A stretch of DNA of 11,775 nt from UBA5336 sp964506685 (GTDB taxonomy: Bacteria > Pseudomonadota > Alphaproteobacteria > Caulobacterales > Hyphomonadaceae). A model generated the notes under the pieces. It ran no database searches, was not told where the DNA came from, and worked only from the letters and a program-made list of their open reading frames with translations. Shown here in pieces: positions 1 through 6,474 of this stretch (positions are counted from its first letter, which is position 1; every line of letters starts with the position of its first letter). Position numbers and translations under genes: made by a program. The stretch covers positions 1 through 11,775 of the forward strand of contig CAZDMQ010000087.1 in the NCBI GenBank assembly GCA_964506685.1. Direction: 5' to 3'.

Positions 1-133
1 ACGCGTGCTCGCCGTCACGGCCACCGGTGCCGGCCTTGGGGATGCCATCGCGGCCGCTTATGACGGCGTGGATGCGATCGACTGGCCGGAGGGCTTTTGC
101 CGGCGGGACATCGGCTGGCGGGTGAGGGGCTGA
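1..133 (+). CDS. purD: Phosphoribosylamine--glycine ligase (PurD), C-terminal 43 residues
   Basis: This is the end of a gene that begins before the window. Reading from base 2 gives 43 residues, including VTATGAGLGDAIAAAYDGVD and IDWPEGFCRRDIGWRVRG, and ends at TGA 131-133. The run Ala-Tyr...Val-Asp...Ile-Asp-Trp-Pro-x-Gly-Phe-x-x-Arg-Arg-Asp-Ile-Gly-Trp-Arg is the typical tail of glycinamide ribonucleotide synthetase, the cytosolic ATP-grasp enzyme of the second step of purine synthesis. It joins phosphoribosylamine and glycine with ATP. Only the last part of the C-terminal domain is visible, so catalytic residues cannot be checked. The next gene starts one base after this stop, and its ribosome binding site lies inside the purD coding sequence, so the two are probably co-transcribed and translationally coupled. 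Confidence 0.85.
   Translation, partial: RVLAVTATGAGLGDAIAAAYDGVDAIDWPEGFCRRDIGWRVRG
124..129 (+). promoter_or_regulatory. Ribosome binding site for the ACT-domain gene
   Basis: GAGGGG lies inside the last codons of purD, five bases before the TTG at 135. It is the main support for using that TTG as the start. Confidence 0.6.
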
Positions 134-134
134 G

Positions 135-515
135 TTGGCCGAGCGGGACCTTGCCCGGCTGCTCGAGGATCTCGATGTGTACCGCCATGACGGGGTCTGG
201 GCCTATGGCGAGGGAACGGGCGGGCCGGATGCGGTTTTCCGTTTCACCGAGCGCGAGGGGACCTGCCATATCGCGCCGGCGCGTCCGGTCAGCGCTGCAG
301 CGGACGCGCCCGGCAATCGCTGGGCCTGGCTGGAACTGACGGTCTGCTCGGACCTCGACGCCGTCGGCTTTCTTGCAGCCATCGCAGCCGCGCTTGCCCG
401 GGCCGGGATCCCCTGCAACGCCATCGCCGCGCGCCATCACGATCATCTCTTCGTCCCGGAACCGCTCGCCGATCGCGCGATCGAAGCGATCCTGGCCCTG
501 CGAGAGGACCCCTGA
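135..515 (+). CDS. Small ACT-domain protein (COG3602-like)
   Basis: This is a 126-residue protein. The start is TTG at 135, chosen because a GAGGGG site sits five bases upstream and purD ends one base before it. Residues 1-60 form a beta-rich N-terminal half (VWAYGEG, AVFRFTEREGTCHIAP). Residues 64-124 look like an ACT fold, with LELTV, then LDAVGFLAAIAAALARAGI, CNAIAARHHDHLFVP and DRAIEAIL. The His-His-Asp-His-Leu-Phe-Val-Pro stretch is characteristic of the uncharacterised COG3602/ACT_3-ACT_7 proteins, which are normally about this length. ACT domains usually bind amino acids or other small ligands and act as sensors. The ligand here is unknown. The close link to purD suggests co-expression with purine synthesis, but does not show a functional link. 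Confidence 0.83.
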   Translation: MAERDLARLLEDLDVYRHDGVWAYGEGTGGPDAVFRFTEREGTCHIAPARPVSAAADAPGNRWAWLELTVCSDLDAVGFLAAIAAALARAGIPCNAIAARHHDHLFVPEPLADRAIEAILALREDP

Positions 516-530
516 CGCAGGGTTCCCCAT
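510..530 (+). terminator. Weak hairpin over the stop codon of the ACT gene
   Basis: CCCTG (510-514) and CAGGG (518-522) form a perfect 5-bp stem with a three-base ACG loop across the TGA stop, followed by TTCCCCATTGT. The stem is short and there is no clean T-run, so termination here is only a possibility. Confidence 0.25.
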
Positions 531-559
531 TGTCCAGTGCGCCATGGGCGCGCTAGGAA
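530..559 (+). promoter_or_regulatory. Candidate promoter for the phosphotransferase gene
   Basis: TTGTCCA (530-536) and GCTAGGAA (552-559) are 15 bases apart. They resemble the alphaproteobacterial housekeeping pattern TTGACG...GCTANAWC, with mismatches. The position is sensible, 36 bases before the start at 596 in an 80-bp gap, but this rests on pattern matching only. Confidence 0.25.
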
Positions 560-595
560 AGATGCAAAGATGACAAATCTGCCGGGAGGCTCACC

Positions 596-1684
596 ATGGC
601 TGAAGCGGGCAATGCCCAGGATCTGTTCACCGGGACCAAGGAGGTCTCCGAAAGCCACCGCTTCGACGAGGCCAGCCTCGCCCGCTGGATGGAAGCCAAT
701 GTCGAGGGCTACAAGGGGCCGCTGGAGGTGCGCCAGTTCAAGGGTGGCCAGTCCAACCCGACCTACAAGCTGTTCACGCCGGGTCACGAGTACGTCCTGC
801 GCCGCAAGCCACCGGGCAAGCTGCTGCCGTCTGCGCACGCCGTGGACCGGGAGTTCCGGGTCATCTCGGCGCTTCATCCCACCGGCTATCCCGTCGCCCG
901 GCCCTATGGTCTGTGCGAGGACGAGAGCGTCATCGGGACCATGTTCTATGTCATGGATTGCGTGGAGGGCCGCATCCTCTGGGACGGCACGCTGCCCGAC
1001 TACGCGCCGGCCGAGCGGCGGGCGATCTATGAGGCCAAGGTGAAGACCTTCGCCGAGCTGCACAACAAGGACTGGCGCGCGCTCGGGCTCGAAGGCTTCG
1101 GCAAGGAAGGCGATTACGTCGCCCGCCAGATCCATCGCTGGACCAAGCAGTACAAGCTGTCCGAAACCATCCATATCCCGGAGATGGAGCAGCTCATCGA
1201 GTGGCTGCCGAAGAACATCCCGGCGGGCGATACGACCACCATCGTGCATGGCGACTACCGGCTCGACAACATGATCCTGCACCCGACCGAGCCGCGTGTG
1301 ATCGCGGTGCTCGACTGGGAACTCTCGACGCTCGGCGACCCGCTGGCCGACTTCTCCTATCACCTCATGAACTGGGTGATGCCGCCGGGAGATGCCTCCC
1401 GCGGTTCGATCACCCAGATCGGGGACCTCAAGGCCTGGGGCATCCCGACCATGTCGGAATATGTCGACCTCTACTGCCAGCATACCGGACGCGATGGCCT
1501 GCCGGAGCTCGACTACTATTTCGCCTATAACGGCTTCCGCCTCGCTGGCATCCTGCAGGGCATCATCGGCCGGGTCCGCGACGGCACCGCCAACAGTGCC
1601 CATGCCGAAAGCAATGCCGCCCGCGTCGTTCCGCTTGCCCAGTTCGCCGCATCCTATGCCCGCCGGGCAGGAATGCCGGGCTGA
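596..1684 (+). CDS. APH-family phosphotransferase (ACAD10/11-type kinase-like protein)
   Basis: This is a 362-residue soluble protein of the aminoglycoside phosphotransferase (APH/choline kinase) fold. The ATG at 596 follows GGGAGG (584-589) at good spacing. The nucleotide-binding loop is FKGGQSNPTYKL (48-59), followed by VLRRKPPG, where K71 is the likely ATP-contacting lysine, and the helix AVDREFRVI. The catalytic loop is IVHGDYRLDN (216-225; D220 as base, N225) and the metal-binding motif is VLDWELSTLGDPLADFSY (238-255; D240). KPPGKLLPSAH and the two loops are typical of the subfamily found near acyl-CoA dehydrogenases and fused to them in eukaryotic ACAD10/11. ACAD11-type kinases phosphorylate 4-hydroxyacyl-CoAs, so a hydroxyacyl-CoA substrate is possible, but none is shown here. 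No acyl-CoA dehydrogenase gene is in the window. All key residues are intact. Antibiotic resistance is unlikely for this subfamily. Confidence 0.86.
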   Translation: MAEAGNAQDLFTGTKEVSESHRFDEASLARWMEANVEGYKGPLEVRQFKGGQSNPTYKLFTPGHEYVLRRKPPGKLLPSAHAVDREFRVISALHPTGYPVARPYGLCEDESVIGTMFYVMDCVEGRILWDGTLPDYAPAERRAIYEAKVKTFAELHNKDWRALGLEGFGKEGDYVARQIHRWTKQYKLSETIHIPEMEQLIEWLPKNIPAGDTTTIVHGDYRLDNMILHPTEPRVIAVLDWELSTLGDPLADFSYHLMNWVMPPGDASRGSITQIGDLKAWGIPTMSEYVDLYCQHTGRDGLPELDYYFAYNGFRLAGILQGIIGRVRDGTANSAHAESNAARVVPLAQFAASYARRAGMPG

Positions 1685-1688
1685 GTGG

Positions 1689-1719
1689 CGGTCCGCGCAC
1701 AACCGGTCTTGCGGACCGG
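1689..1719 (+). repeat. Two overlapping, mutually exclusive inverted repeats
   Basis: CGGTCCGC (1689-1696) pairs perfectly with GCGGACCG (1711-1718), an 8-bp stem with a 14-base loop. CCGGTC (1703-1708) pairs perfectly with GACCGG (1714-1719), a 6-bp stem with a 5-base loop. Both use bases 1714-1718, so only one can form. The element begins five bases after the kinase stop and ends nine bases before the ribosome binding site of the next gene. It may be a Rho-independent-like stop without a T-run, an mRNA end or an operator. Confidence 0.45.
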
Positions 1720-1727
1720 AATCTGAA

Positions 1728-1732
1728 GGAGG
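1728..1732 (+). promoter_or_regulatory. Ribosome binding site for the amidohydrolase gene
   Basis: GGAGG lies seven bases before the ATG at 1740. It decides this start over earlier in-frame starts, because the reading frame stays open back to about 1392 inside the kinase gene. Confidence 0.7.
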
Positions 1733-1739
1733 GAACGGG

Positions 1740-3074
1740 ATGAAGATCGCGACCGGACTGACCGCGCTGGCATGGCTCGCCAGCCTCAGCACAAGCGCAG
1801 TTGCACAGGAGGCGGAGGCGACAGCACCTGAACCGATCCCCGCCGCGCCCGCCGCACAGACCGTGATCCATGCCGGCCACCTGATGGCCGTGCCGGGCGA
1901 GGGCTATGCCACCGAGCAGACACTGGTGATCGCGCAGGGGCGCATCATCGAGATCATGGACGGCTACCACACGCCGGACGGCGCCGCGGTGATCGATCTC
2001 CGGGGCGCCCATGTCCTGCCGGGCCTCATCGATTCGCATGTCCATATCCTCAGCGAGAACGGACCTGGATCCCGGTTCCGGACCTTCACCGACAGTGCGG
2101 CCGATTCGGCGCTCAGCGGCGCTCAGTTCGCCCGGCGTACGCTGCAGGCCGGGTTCACCACCGTGCAGGATGTCGGCGGCGCAAACGAGTCGATCTTCGC
2201 ACTGCGCGACGCCATCGCCGCCGGCAAGGTGCCGGGCCCGCGCATCCGGGCGGCCGGACGGGCCGTGGCGGTGACCGGCGGGCATGGCGATGTAAACGGC
2301 TACTCCGCCCGCGTCATGGACATGCTCAGCACGCCAAACATCTGCAATGGGCCGGAGGACTGCCGCCGCGCGGTCCGCCAGCAGGTGAAGGAGGGTGCCG
2401 ACCTGATCAAGATCACGGCAACCGGCGGGGTGCTGTCGAACACCAGCGCCGGCCTCGAACAGCAGTTCACCGACTCCGAACTCCGCGCCATCGTCGAGGC
2501 GGCCACCTCCATGGGCCGAAAGGTGACCGCCCACGCCCATGGCAAGAGCGGGATCGACGCGGCCCTCCGCGCCGGTGTGAAATCCATCGAGCATGGCACC
2601 TATCTCGATGAGGAGACCATCGCGCTGTTCCGTGAGCACGATGCGGTGCTGGTGCCGACCGTGCTTGCTGGGGTGACGGTGACAGGCTGGACCGATGAAC
2701 CCTGGCTGCCGGAAGCCTCGCGCGCGAAGGCGGCGATTGTCGGCCCGCAGATGCTGGATATGCTCCGCCGTGCCCATCAAGGCGGTGTCACCGTGGCCTT
2801 CGGAACCGATACGGGCGTCTCGCGCCACGGCGACAATGCGCAGGAGTTCGCCCTGATGGTCGAGGCCGGATTTACCCCCGAAGCAGCGATCCGGTCCGCG
2901 ACGGTTACCGCCGCCGAACACCTCGAAATGGATGACCAGGTCGGCCGGCTGGTACCGGGTCTCGCCGCCGACCTGATTGCTGTCAGCGAGGACCCGCTGG
3001 CCGACATCACGGCTCTGGAAGACGTGGACTTCGTGATGCAGAATGGCCAGGTCCACTTTTCAGACCTCGGTTGA
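1740..3074 (+). CDS. Exported metal-dependent amidohydrolase (Xaa-Pro dipeptidase-like)
   Basis: This is a 444-residue member of the imidazolonepropionase-like amidohydrolase superfamily. The ATG at 1740 has a strong GGAGG and gives a signal peptide: MKIATGL, a hydrophobic core, and a probable cut after AVA (residues 20-22). The mature enzyme should therefore be periplasmic or secreted. Metal ligands and catalytic residues are all present: HVH (H100, H102) after VLPGLIDS, the probable carboxylated lysine K224 in DLIKITATGG, histidines in TAHAHG (H265, H267), SIEHGT (H285) and FGTDTG (D356). The C-terminal sheet returns in VGRLVPGLAADLIAVSEDPL. Relatives such as the Caulobacter prolidase-like enzymes cut Xaa-Pro, Xaa-Arg or Xaa-Lys dipeptides or N-acyl amino acids, so a dipeptidase or N-acyl hydrolase role is likely. 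The exact substrate cannot be read. C202 and C207 might form a disulfide. Confidence 0.9.
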   Translation: MKIATGLTALAWLASLSTSAVAQEAEATAPEPIPAAPAAQTVIHAGHLMAVPGEGYATEQTLVIAQGRIIEIMDGYHTPDGAAVIDLRGAHVLPGLIDSHVHILSENGPGSRFRTFTDSAADSALSGAQFARRTLQAGFTTVQDVGGANESIFALRDAIAAGKVPGPRIRAAGRAVAVTGGHGDVNGYSARVMDMLSTPNICNGPEDCRRAVRQQVKEGADLIKITATGGVLSNTSAGLEQQFTDSELRAIVEAATSMGRKVTAHAHGKSGIDAALRAGVKSIEHGTYLDEETIALFREHDAVLVPTVLAGVTVTGWTDEPWLPEASRAKAAIVGPQMLDMLRRAHQGGVTVAFGTDTGVSRHGDNAQEFALMVEAGFTPEAAIRSATVTAAEHLEMDDQVGRLVPGLAADLIAVSEDPLADITALEDVDFVMQNGQVHFSDLG

Positions 3075-3080
3075 GGTCTG
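3061..3080 (+). terminator. Perfect hairpin over the amidohydrolase stop codon
   Basis: CAGACCTC (3061-3068) and GAGGTCTG (3073-3080) form a perfect 8-bp stem with a GGTT loop. The TGA stop (3072-3074) lies in the loop and right arm. No T-run follows, so on its own it is an imperfect terminator. A second hairpin follows at 3094. Confidence 0.5.
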
Positions 3081-3093
3081 CTCCCAGCGCGCC

Positions 3094-3117
3094 GGGGCAA
3101 ATGCCCCTTGTCGTGTT
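3094..3117 (+). terminator. Likely intrinsic terminator after the amidohydrolase gene
   Basis: GGGGC (3094-3098), AAAT loop, GCCCC (3103-3107), then the T-rich stretch TTGTCGTGTT. This is the best terminator-like structure in the window. With the stem at 3061-3080 it forms a tandem pair ending the first plus-strand group. Confidence 0.55.
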
Positions 3118-3190
3118 GCGAGGGAGGCGCGGGATCGTCGGACACCAGACCGAATGGGTCGCGGCAACTTCGCCCGATCCGGGAAGCGTT

Positions 3191-3219
3191 TTGACATTCA
3201 GGGACTTTGCCCCGAAAAC
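3191..3219 (+). promoter_or_regulatory. Candidate promoter for the OmpA-family lipoprotein gene
   Basis: A perfect TTGACA (3191-3196) is followed 17 bases later by GAAAAC (3214-3219), a poor -10. A transcript from here would have a leader of about 45 bases that can pair AACGGC (3217-3222) with GCCGTT (3240-3245). The location between a terminator and a gene start is right, but the -10 is weak. Confidence 0.35.
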
Positions 3220-3270
3220 GGCGTTGTCGGCATCGGATTGCCGTTGATTTCGATTGCGAAGAGTGTGCCC

Positions 3271-4215
3271 ATGGCCCCGACCGTTCCGACCATCCCGACA
3301 CGGCATTACCTGCTGGGCGCGATCTTCGTCCTGCCCGGGCTCATTGCCGCCTGCAGCCCGGCCGGAAATCAGTCCGCATCCGGCGATCCTGCGACGCTCG
3401 CTGCCGGAAACGAGGCGTGCGTGCCTATCCCCGATGGCGCCGTCTTCCAGCAAAGCGACGGCAAGTTCGTCCCCGTCACGGGCGAGGAGGGGGCCTATTA
3501 CCAGCTCGTCGATGGCGCCTTCACCGTGGTCGAGCCGCCGGAACCGGAAATCATCGAGAGGATCGTCGAGGCGCCGCGCAGCTGGTCCGACCGTATGGAG
3601 GCCTCCTTCCCCGATCTCGGCTTTCCCTGGCTGAAACTCGACGCGCGCAATCTCGATGCCGGTGTGGTGACGCTGACGGGGCTGGCGCCGACCGATGATG
3701 CCAAGACGCGCGCCCTCGCTGCCGGAGAAACCGCCATCAAGGCGACCCCGGAAGGCGCCGACCTGCTGGTCGTGGACGGTGTCTCCGTCGAAGGAGGGGA
3801 AACTGCGGTGGGATCGGCCCTTGCCGGTCTCGACGAACGGCCGGGGCTTGGCGCCTGCCAGAACGCATTCAACGAGACCATGGACGGCCGGTTCGTCAGC
3901 TTTGCCGCCGGGGGGAGCACGATCAACGACGAAAGCGCCCGGCTGCTGGATGCGCTGACGGGGGTGGCGATCCTGTGCAAGGATTACCGCATCGAAATCG
4001 GCGGCCACACCGATACGACCGGTAACGCCCTCGACAACCAACGCCTCTCGGAACAGCGGGCCGCTGCCGTGCGGACCTATCTGGTCGACCGCGGCGTGCC
4101 GGGCGACAGCCTGCGCGCCATTGGCTTCGGCGAGGCCCGGCCGCTGGTGCAGGGCGACAGCCCCGAGGTCCACGCCCGCAATCGCCGCGTCGAATTCACC
4201 GTTCGCGAAAGCTGA
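3271..4215 (+). CDS. OmpA-family lipoprotein with a BON-like domain
   Basis: This is a 314-residue envelope protein. The ATG at 3271 is preferred because it is preceded by GAAGAG and places a lipoprotein signal at the N-terminus: RHYLLGAIFVLPGLIAAC, with lipobox I-A-A-C and lipidation at C28. A GTG at 3265 is the alternative. The frame stays open further upstream, but longer versions would bury the signal. Residues about 103-172 resemble a BON or OmpA-like module (SFPDLGFPWLKLDARNL, VVTLTGLAPTDDAKTRAL). Residues about 207-311 are an OmpA peptidoglycan-binding domain, with GGHTDTTG (244-251), DNQRLSEQRA and NRRVEF (304-309). C196 and C236 bracket its first half and could form a disulfide. It probably anchors the outer membrane to peptidoglycan. 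It converges with dctM, with 19 bp between the stops and no clear hairpin there. Confidence 0.86.
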   Translation: MAPTVPTIPTRHYLLGAIFVLPGLIAACSPAGNQSASGDPATLAAGNEACVPIPDGAVFQQSDGKFVPVTGEEGAYYQLVDGAFTVVEPPEPEIIERIVEAPRSWSDRMEASFPDLGFPWLKLDARNLDAGVVTLTGLAPTDDAKTRALAAGETAIKATPEGADLLVVDGVSVEGGETAVGSALAGLDERPGLGACQNAFNETMDGRFVSFAAGGSTINDESARLLDALTGVAILCKDYRIEIGGHTDTTGNALDNQRLSEQRAAAVRTYLVDRGVPGDSLRAIGFGEARPLVQGDSPEVHARNRRVEFTVRES

Positions 4216-4234
4216 TCGGACGTCGCCTTGTTGC

Positions 4235-5809
4235 CTACCGCGCAGCCAGGGCCGGCAGCCATGTTGCCAGCGCCGGGAGTGTGGCGACGAGGCCGATCAT
4301 CGCCAGCTGCAGTCCGATAAAGGGCAGCGCGCCGCGCCAGATGTCGCTCGTTCGGAGCGAATCGGGTGCAGCGCCGCGCAGGTAGAAGAGGGCAAAGCCG
4401 AAGGGTGGGGTCAGGAAGCTGGTCTGCAGGTTCAGCGCCATCAGGATGGCCAGCCAGACCGGGTCAAAGCCCATGATGATCAGCGGCGGCGCGACGAGGG
4501 GGACCACGACGAAGATGATCTCGATGAAATCGAGGAAAAAGCCCAGTACGAACATCACCAGCATGGTCACAATCAGCGCACCAAAAGCCCCGCCGGGCGT
4601 CGCCGACAGCAGGTCGGCAACGAATTCGTCACCGCCAAAGCCGCGAAAGACCAGTGAGAAAAGCGAGGCGCCGATCAGGATCAGGAACACCATGGCGGTG
4701 ATCTGGGCTGTGCTCGTCATGGCCGGACCCAGCTCGCCGGCCTGCCGCAAGGCTGCCAGCCCGGCCAGAAGACCGAAGAAGAAGATCACGCAAAGGACCA
4801 GCGCAACGCCAATAGCCAGCCGGTCGATGCCCGACAGGTCCGCCCGATTGACGCGCAGGTCCATCCCTCCCGCCATCAGGGCAACGGCGAGCAGGGCCAG
4901 CAGGCCCGCTGCAATCACGGTTCGGACCCAGGCTGGCGACTGGTCCGACAGCCGCAGCCCCGCCAGCAGGAGCGCGCCAACGGCGCCGACGGCAGCTGCC
5001 TCGGTTGGTGAGGCAATGCCGGTGAGGATGGAGCCGAGGACGGTGACAATCAGACCAAGCGGTGCGCCGAGGCCGAAGGCGATCTCCCGCGTGGTGAGGG
5101 GCGCAGCGTCCTCGTGTTGCACGGGCGGGCAGGCGGCAGGGCGGAACAGGGCATGAAAGAGGATATAGAGCAGGTACAGCGCGACGAGCAGCAGTCCGGG
5201 AACCAGGGCGCCTGCAAACAGGTCGCCTACGGACACGACGCTGGGTCCGAGACCGGCCGAGACGCTTGCCGCCTGGTTGGCGTTCGAGATGGCGTCTGCG
5301 AGCAGGATCAGCACGATGGACGGCGGGATGATCTGGCCGAGCGTGCCCGATGCGGCGATGGTGCCCGATGCCAGGCGCGGATCATAGCCCTCGCGCAGCA
5401 TGGTGGGCAGGGCGATCAGTGCCATGGTGATCACGGTGGCCCCGACAATGCCGGTCGAGGCGGCGAGGAGGGCGCCGACGCCGATCACCGCATAGCCGAG
5501 CCCGCCCCGGGTCCGGCCAAGCAGGCGGCCGGCGATGTGCAGCAGGTCCTCGGCCACCCGCGACCGCTCGAGGATCACCCCCATCATCACGAACAGCGGC
5601 ACCGCTATGAGGACCTGATTTTCCATCGCGCCCTGGATGCGATTGGGGAAGGCCCGGAGCAGGGGCTCGGGAAAGGCGCCAAGGGCGATGCCGAGCAGTG
5701 CAAACAGCAGGGCGACCCCGCCGAGCGTGAGCGCAACGGGATAGCCGGCGAGCAGTGCCGCGATGGCGGTGAGGAACATCGCGACGGCGAGGAGGAGTTC
5801 GGCCTCCAT
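4235..5809 (-). CDS. dctM: TRAP transporter large permease DctM (FcbT3/TakM type)
   Basis: This is a 524-residue membrane protein, the ion-coupled channel subunit of a TRAP transporter in the inner membrane. Family marks include GYPVALTLGGVALLFALLG (22-40), ENQVLIAVPLFVMMGVILERS (63-83), GTLGQIIPPSIVLILLAD (155-172), SPTEAAAVGAVGALLL (267-282), FVLGFFLDFIEIIFVVVPL (420-438) and NLQTSFLTPPFGFALFYLRG (460-479). The last two are characteristic of the COG4664 mannitol/chloroaromatic/keto-acid branch. Ordinary DctM is about 430 residues. Here about 70 extra residues (290-360) carry two additional hydrophobic helices, around 296-314 and 331-354, before the TAMVFLILIGAS helix. Long versions are known in this branch. 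The ATG overlaps the dctQ stop by one base (TGATG), so translation is probably coupled. Stop is TAG at 4235-4237. Confidence 0.95.
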   Translation of the reverse strand: MEAELLLAVAMFLTAIAALLAGYPVALTLGGVALLFALLGIALGAFPEPLLRAFPNRIQGAMENQVLIAVPLFVMMGVILERSRVAEDLLHIAGRLLGRTRGGLGYAVIGVGALLAASTGIVGATVITMALIALPTMLREGYDPRLASGTIAASGTLGQIIPPSIVLILLADAISNANQAASVSAGLGPSVVSVGDLFAGALVPGLLLVALYLLYILFHALFRPAACPPVQHEDAAPLTTREIAFGLGAPLGLIVTVLGSILTGIASPTEAAAVGAVGALLLAGLRLSDQSPAWVRTVIAAGLLALLAVALMAGGMDLRVNRADLSGIDRLAIGVALVLCVIFFFGLLAGLAALRQAGELGPAMTSTAQITAMVFLILIGASLFSLVFRGFGGDEFVADLLSATPGGAFGALIVTMLVMFVLGFFLDFIEIIFVVVPLVAPPLIIMGFDPVWLAILMALNLQTSFLTPPFGFALFYLRGAAPDSLRTSDIWRGALPFIGLQLAMIGLVATLPALATWLPALAAR

Positions 5810-6465
5810 CAGGTCCCGCCCCCCTGGGCGTGCAGCGCCTCTTCGGCCCGCTCGCCGCGCAGCACCAGCGCCGCCTTCAGCGCCTGTGCCAGCCCCTGCG
5901 CCATGACCAGGGCGGCAAAGGCCGGGACCAGCGTCCGGAACACGAACAGCAGCGGCAGCCCGTCGCTCTCGCGCGAGCCTTCGAAATTTGCCCAGGCCCG
6001 GACAAAGGAGGGCGAGACCGCCGACCAGAAGATGAGGATGCAGATCGGAAAGATGAAAAGATAGGCTCCGGCCAGTTCGATGCCGGCGCGTCCGGCCGGG
6101 CTGAACCGCGGGCGCAGGATGTCGACGCGGACATGGCCGTCATCGCGCAGGGCCGCTGCCGATGCGAGCAGGAACAGTGCGGCGAAGCCATAGGTGACAA
6201 GTTCACTGAGCCAGGAAAACGACAGGCCGAACACGTACCGGGCGAGCACCACGCCGGCCTGGGCGAACAGCATGATGAGGCCGCAAGCGATCGCCGCGCC
6301 AAGCGCAACACCGCTGACGCGGTCGAGAGATGCAGCAACAAGGCTGGCAGGACCGGCAAGCGGGCGGGGGGCCAGCAGCACAGCCAGCGGCAACAGGAAC
6401 AACGGCAGGCTCGCAAACCCCAGCCACTTCAGTCCCGTGCCAATGGAGAGGAAAAGCTCGGCCAA
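5809..6465 (-). CDS. dctQ: TRAP transporter small permease DctQ (FcbT2 type)
   Basis: This is a 218-residue inner-membrane subunit of the TRAP transporter that supports DctM and contacts the binding protein. Hydrophobic segments lie near residues 13-31, 50-73, 82-103, 128-147 and 170-192. RYVFGLSFSWLSELVTYGFA and RDDGHVRVDILRPRFSP match the conserved DctQ core, where the segment after the second core helix reads D-x-H-V-R-V-D. An extra N-terminal helix is present, as in FcbT2-type proteins. The start is TTG at 6465. No ATG or GTG is available near the N-terminus, and the upstream in-frame codons are GAT, TCG, GCG and then TAG, which is the dctP stop itself. The ribosome binding site is weak, so translation probably depends on ribosomes finishing dctP. 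Confidence 0.88.
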   Translation of the reverse strand: MAELFLSIGTGLKWLGFASLPLFLLPLAVLLAPRPLAGPASLVAASLDRVSGVALGAAIACGLIMLFAQAGVVLARYVFGLSFSWLSELVTYGFAALFLLASAAALRDDGHVRVDILRPRFSPAGRAGIELAGAYLFIFPICILIFWSAVSPSFVRAWANFEGSRESDGLPLLFVFRTLVPAFAALVMAQGLAQALKAALVLRGERAEEALHAQGGGT

Positions 6466-6474
6466 ATCCGACGC

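Noticed and set aside
596..1684. Aminoglycoside resistance gene
   Set aside because: The fold is shared, but KPPGKLLPSAH and VLDWELSTLGDPLADFSY mark the acyl-CoA-metabolism-associated subfamily, and no mobile element or resistance context is present.
1392..1739. N-terminal extension of the amidohydrolase into the kinase gene
   Set aside because: The frame is open but overlaps the conserved end of the kinase. The ATG at 1740 has a strong ribosome binding site and opens a proper signal peptide.
443..1792. Long open minus-strand frame opposite the kinase gene
   Set aside because: The predicted protein is rich in Arg, His, Gly and Asp with no recognisable domain, and the plus-strand frame encodes a clear APH-fold protein. 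Long antisense frames are expected in GC-rich DNA.
1563..3056. 497-residue open frame opposite the amidohydrolase
   Set aside because: It is a low-information His/Arg/Gly-rich composition with no motif. The plus strand has all catalytic residues of an amidohydrolase.
3043..3270. N-terminal extension of the OmpA lipoprotein
   Set aside because: It would cross the terminator hairpins and push the lipoprotein signal about 76 residues inside the protein.
4216..4234. Bidirectional terminator between the convergent ompA-like and dctM genes
   Set aside because: The 19 bp hold only a GACGTC palindrome and no stem with a T-run on either strand.
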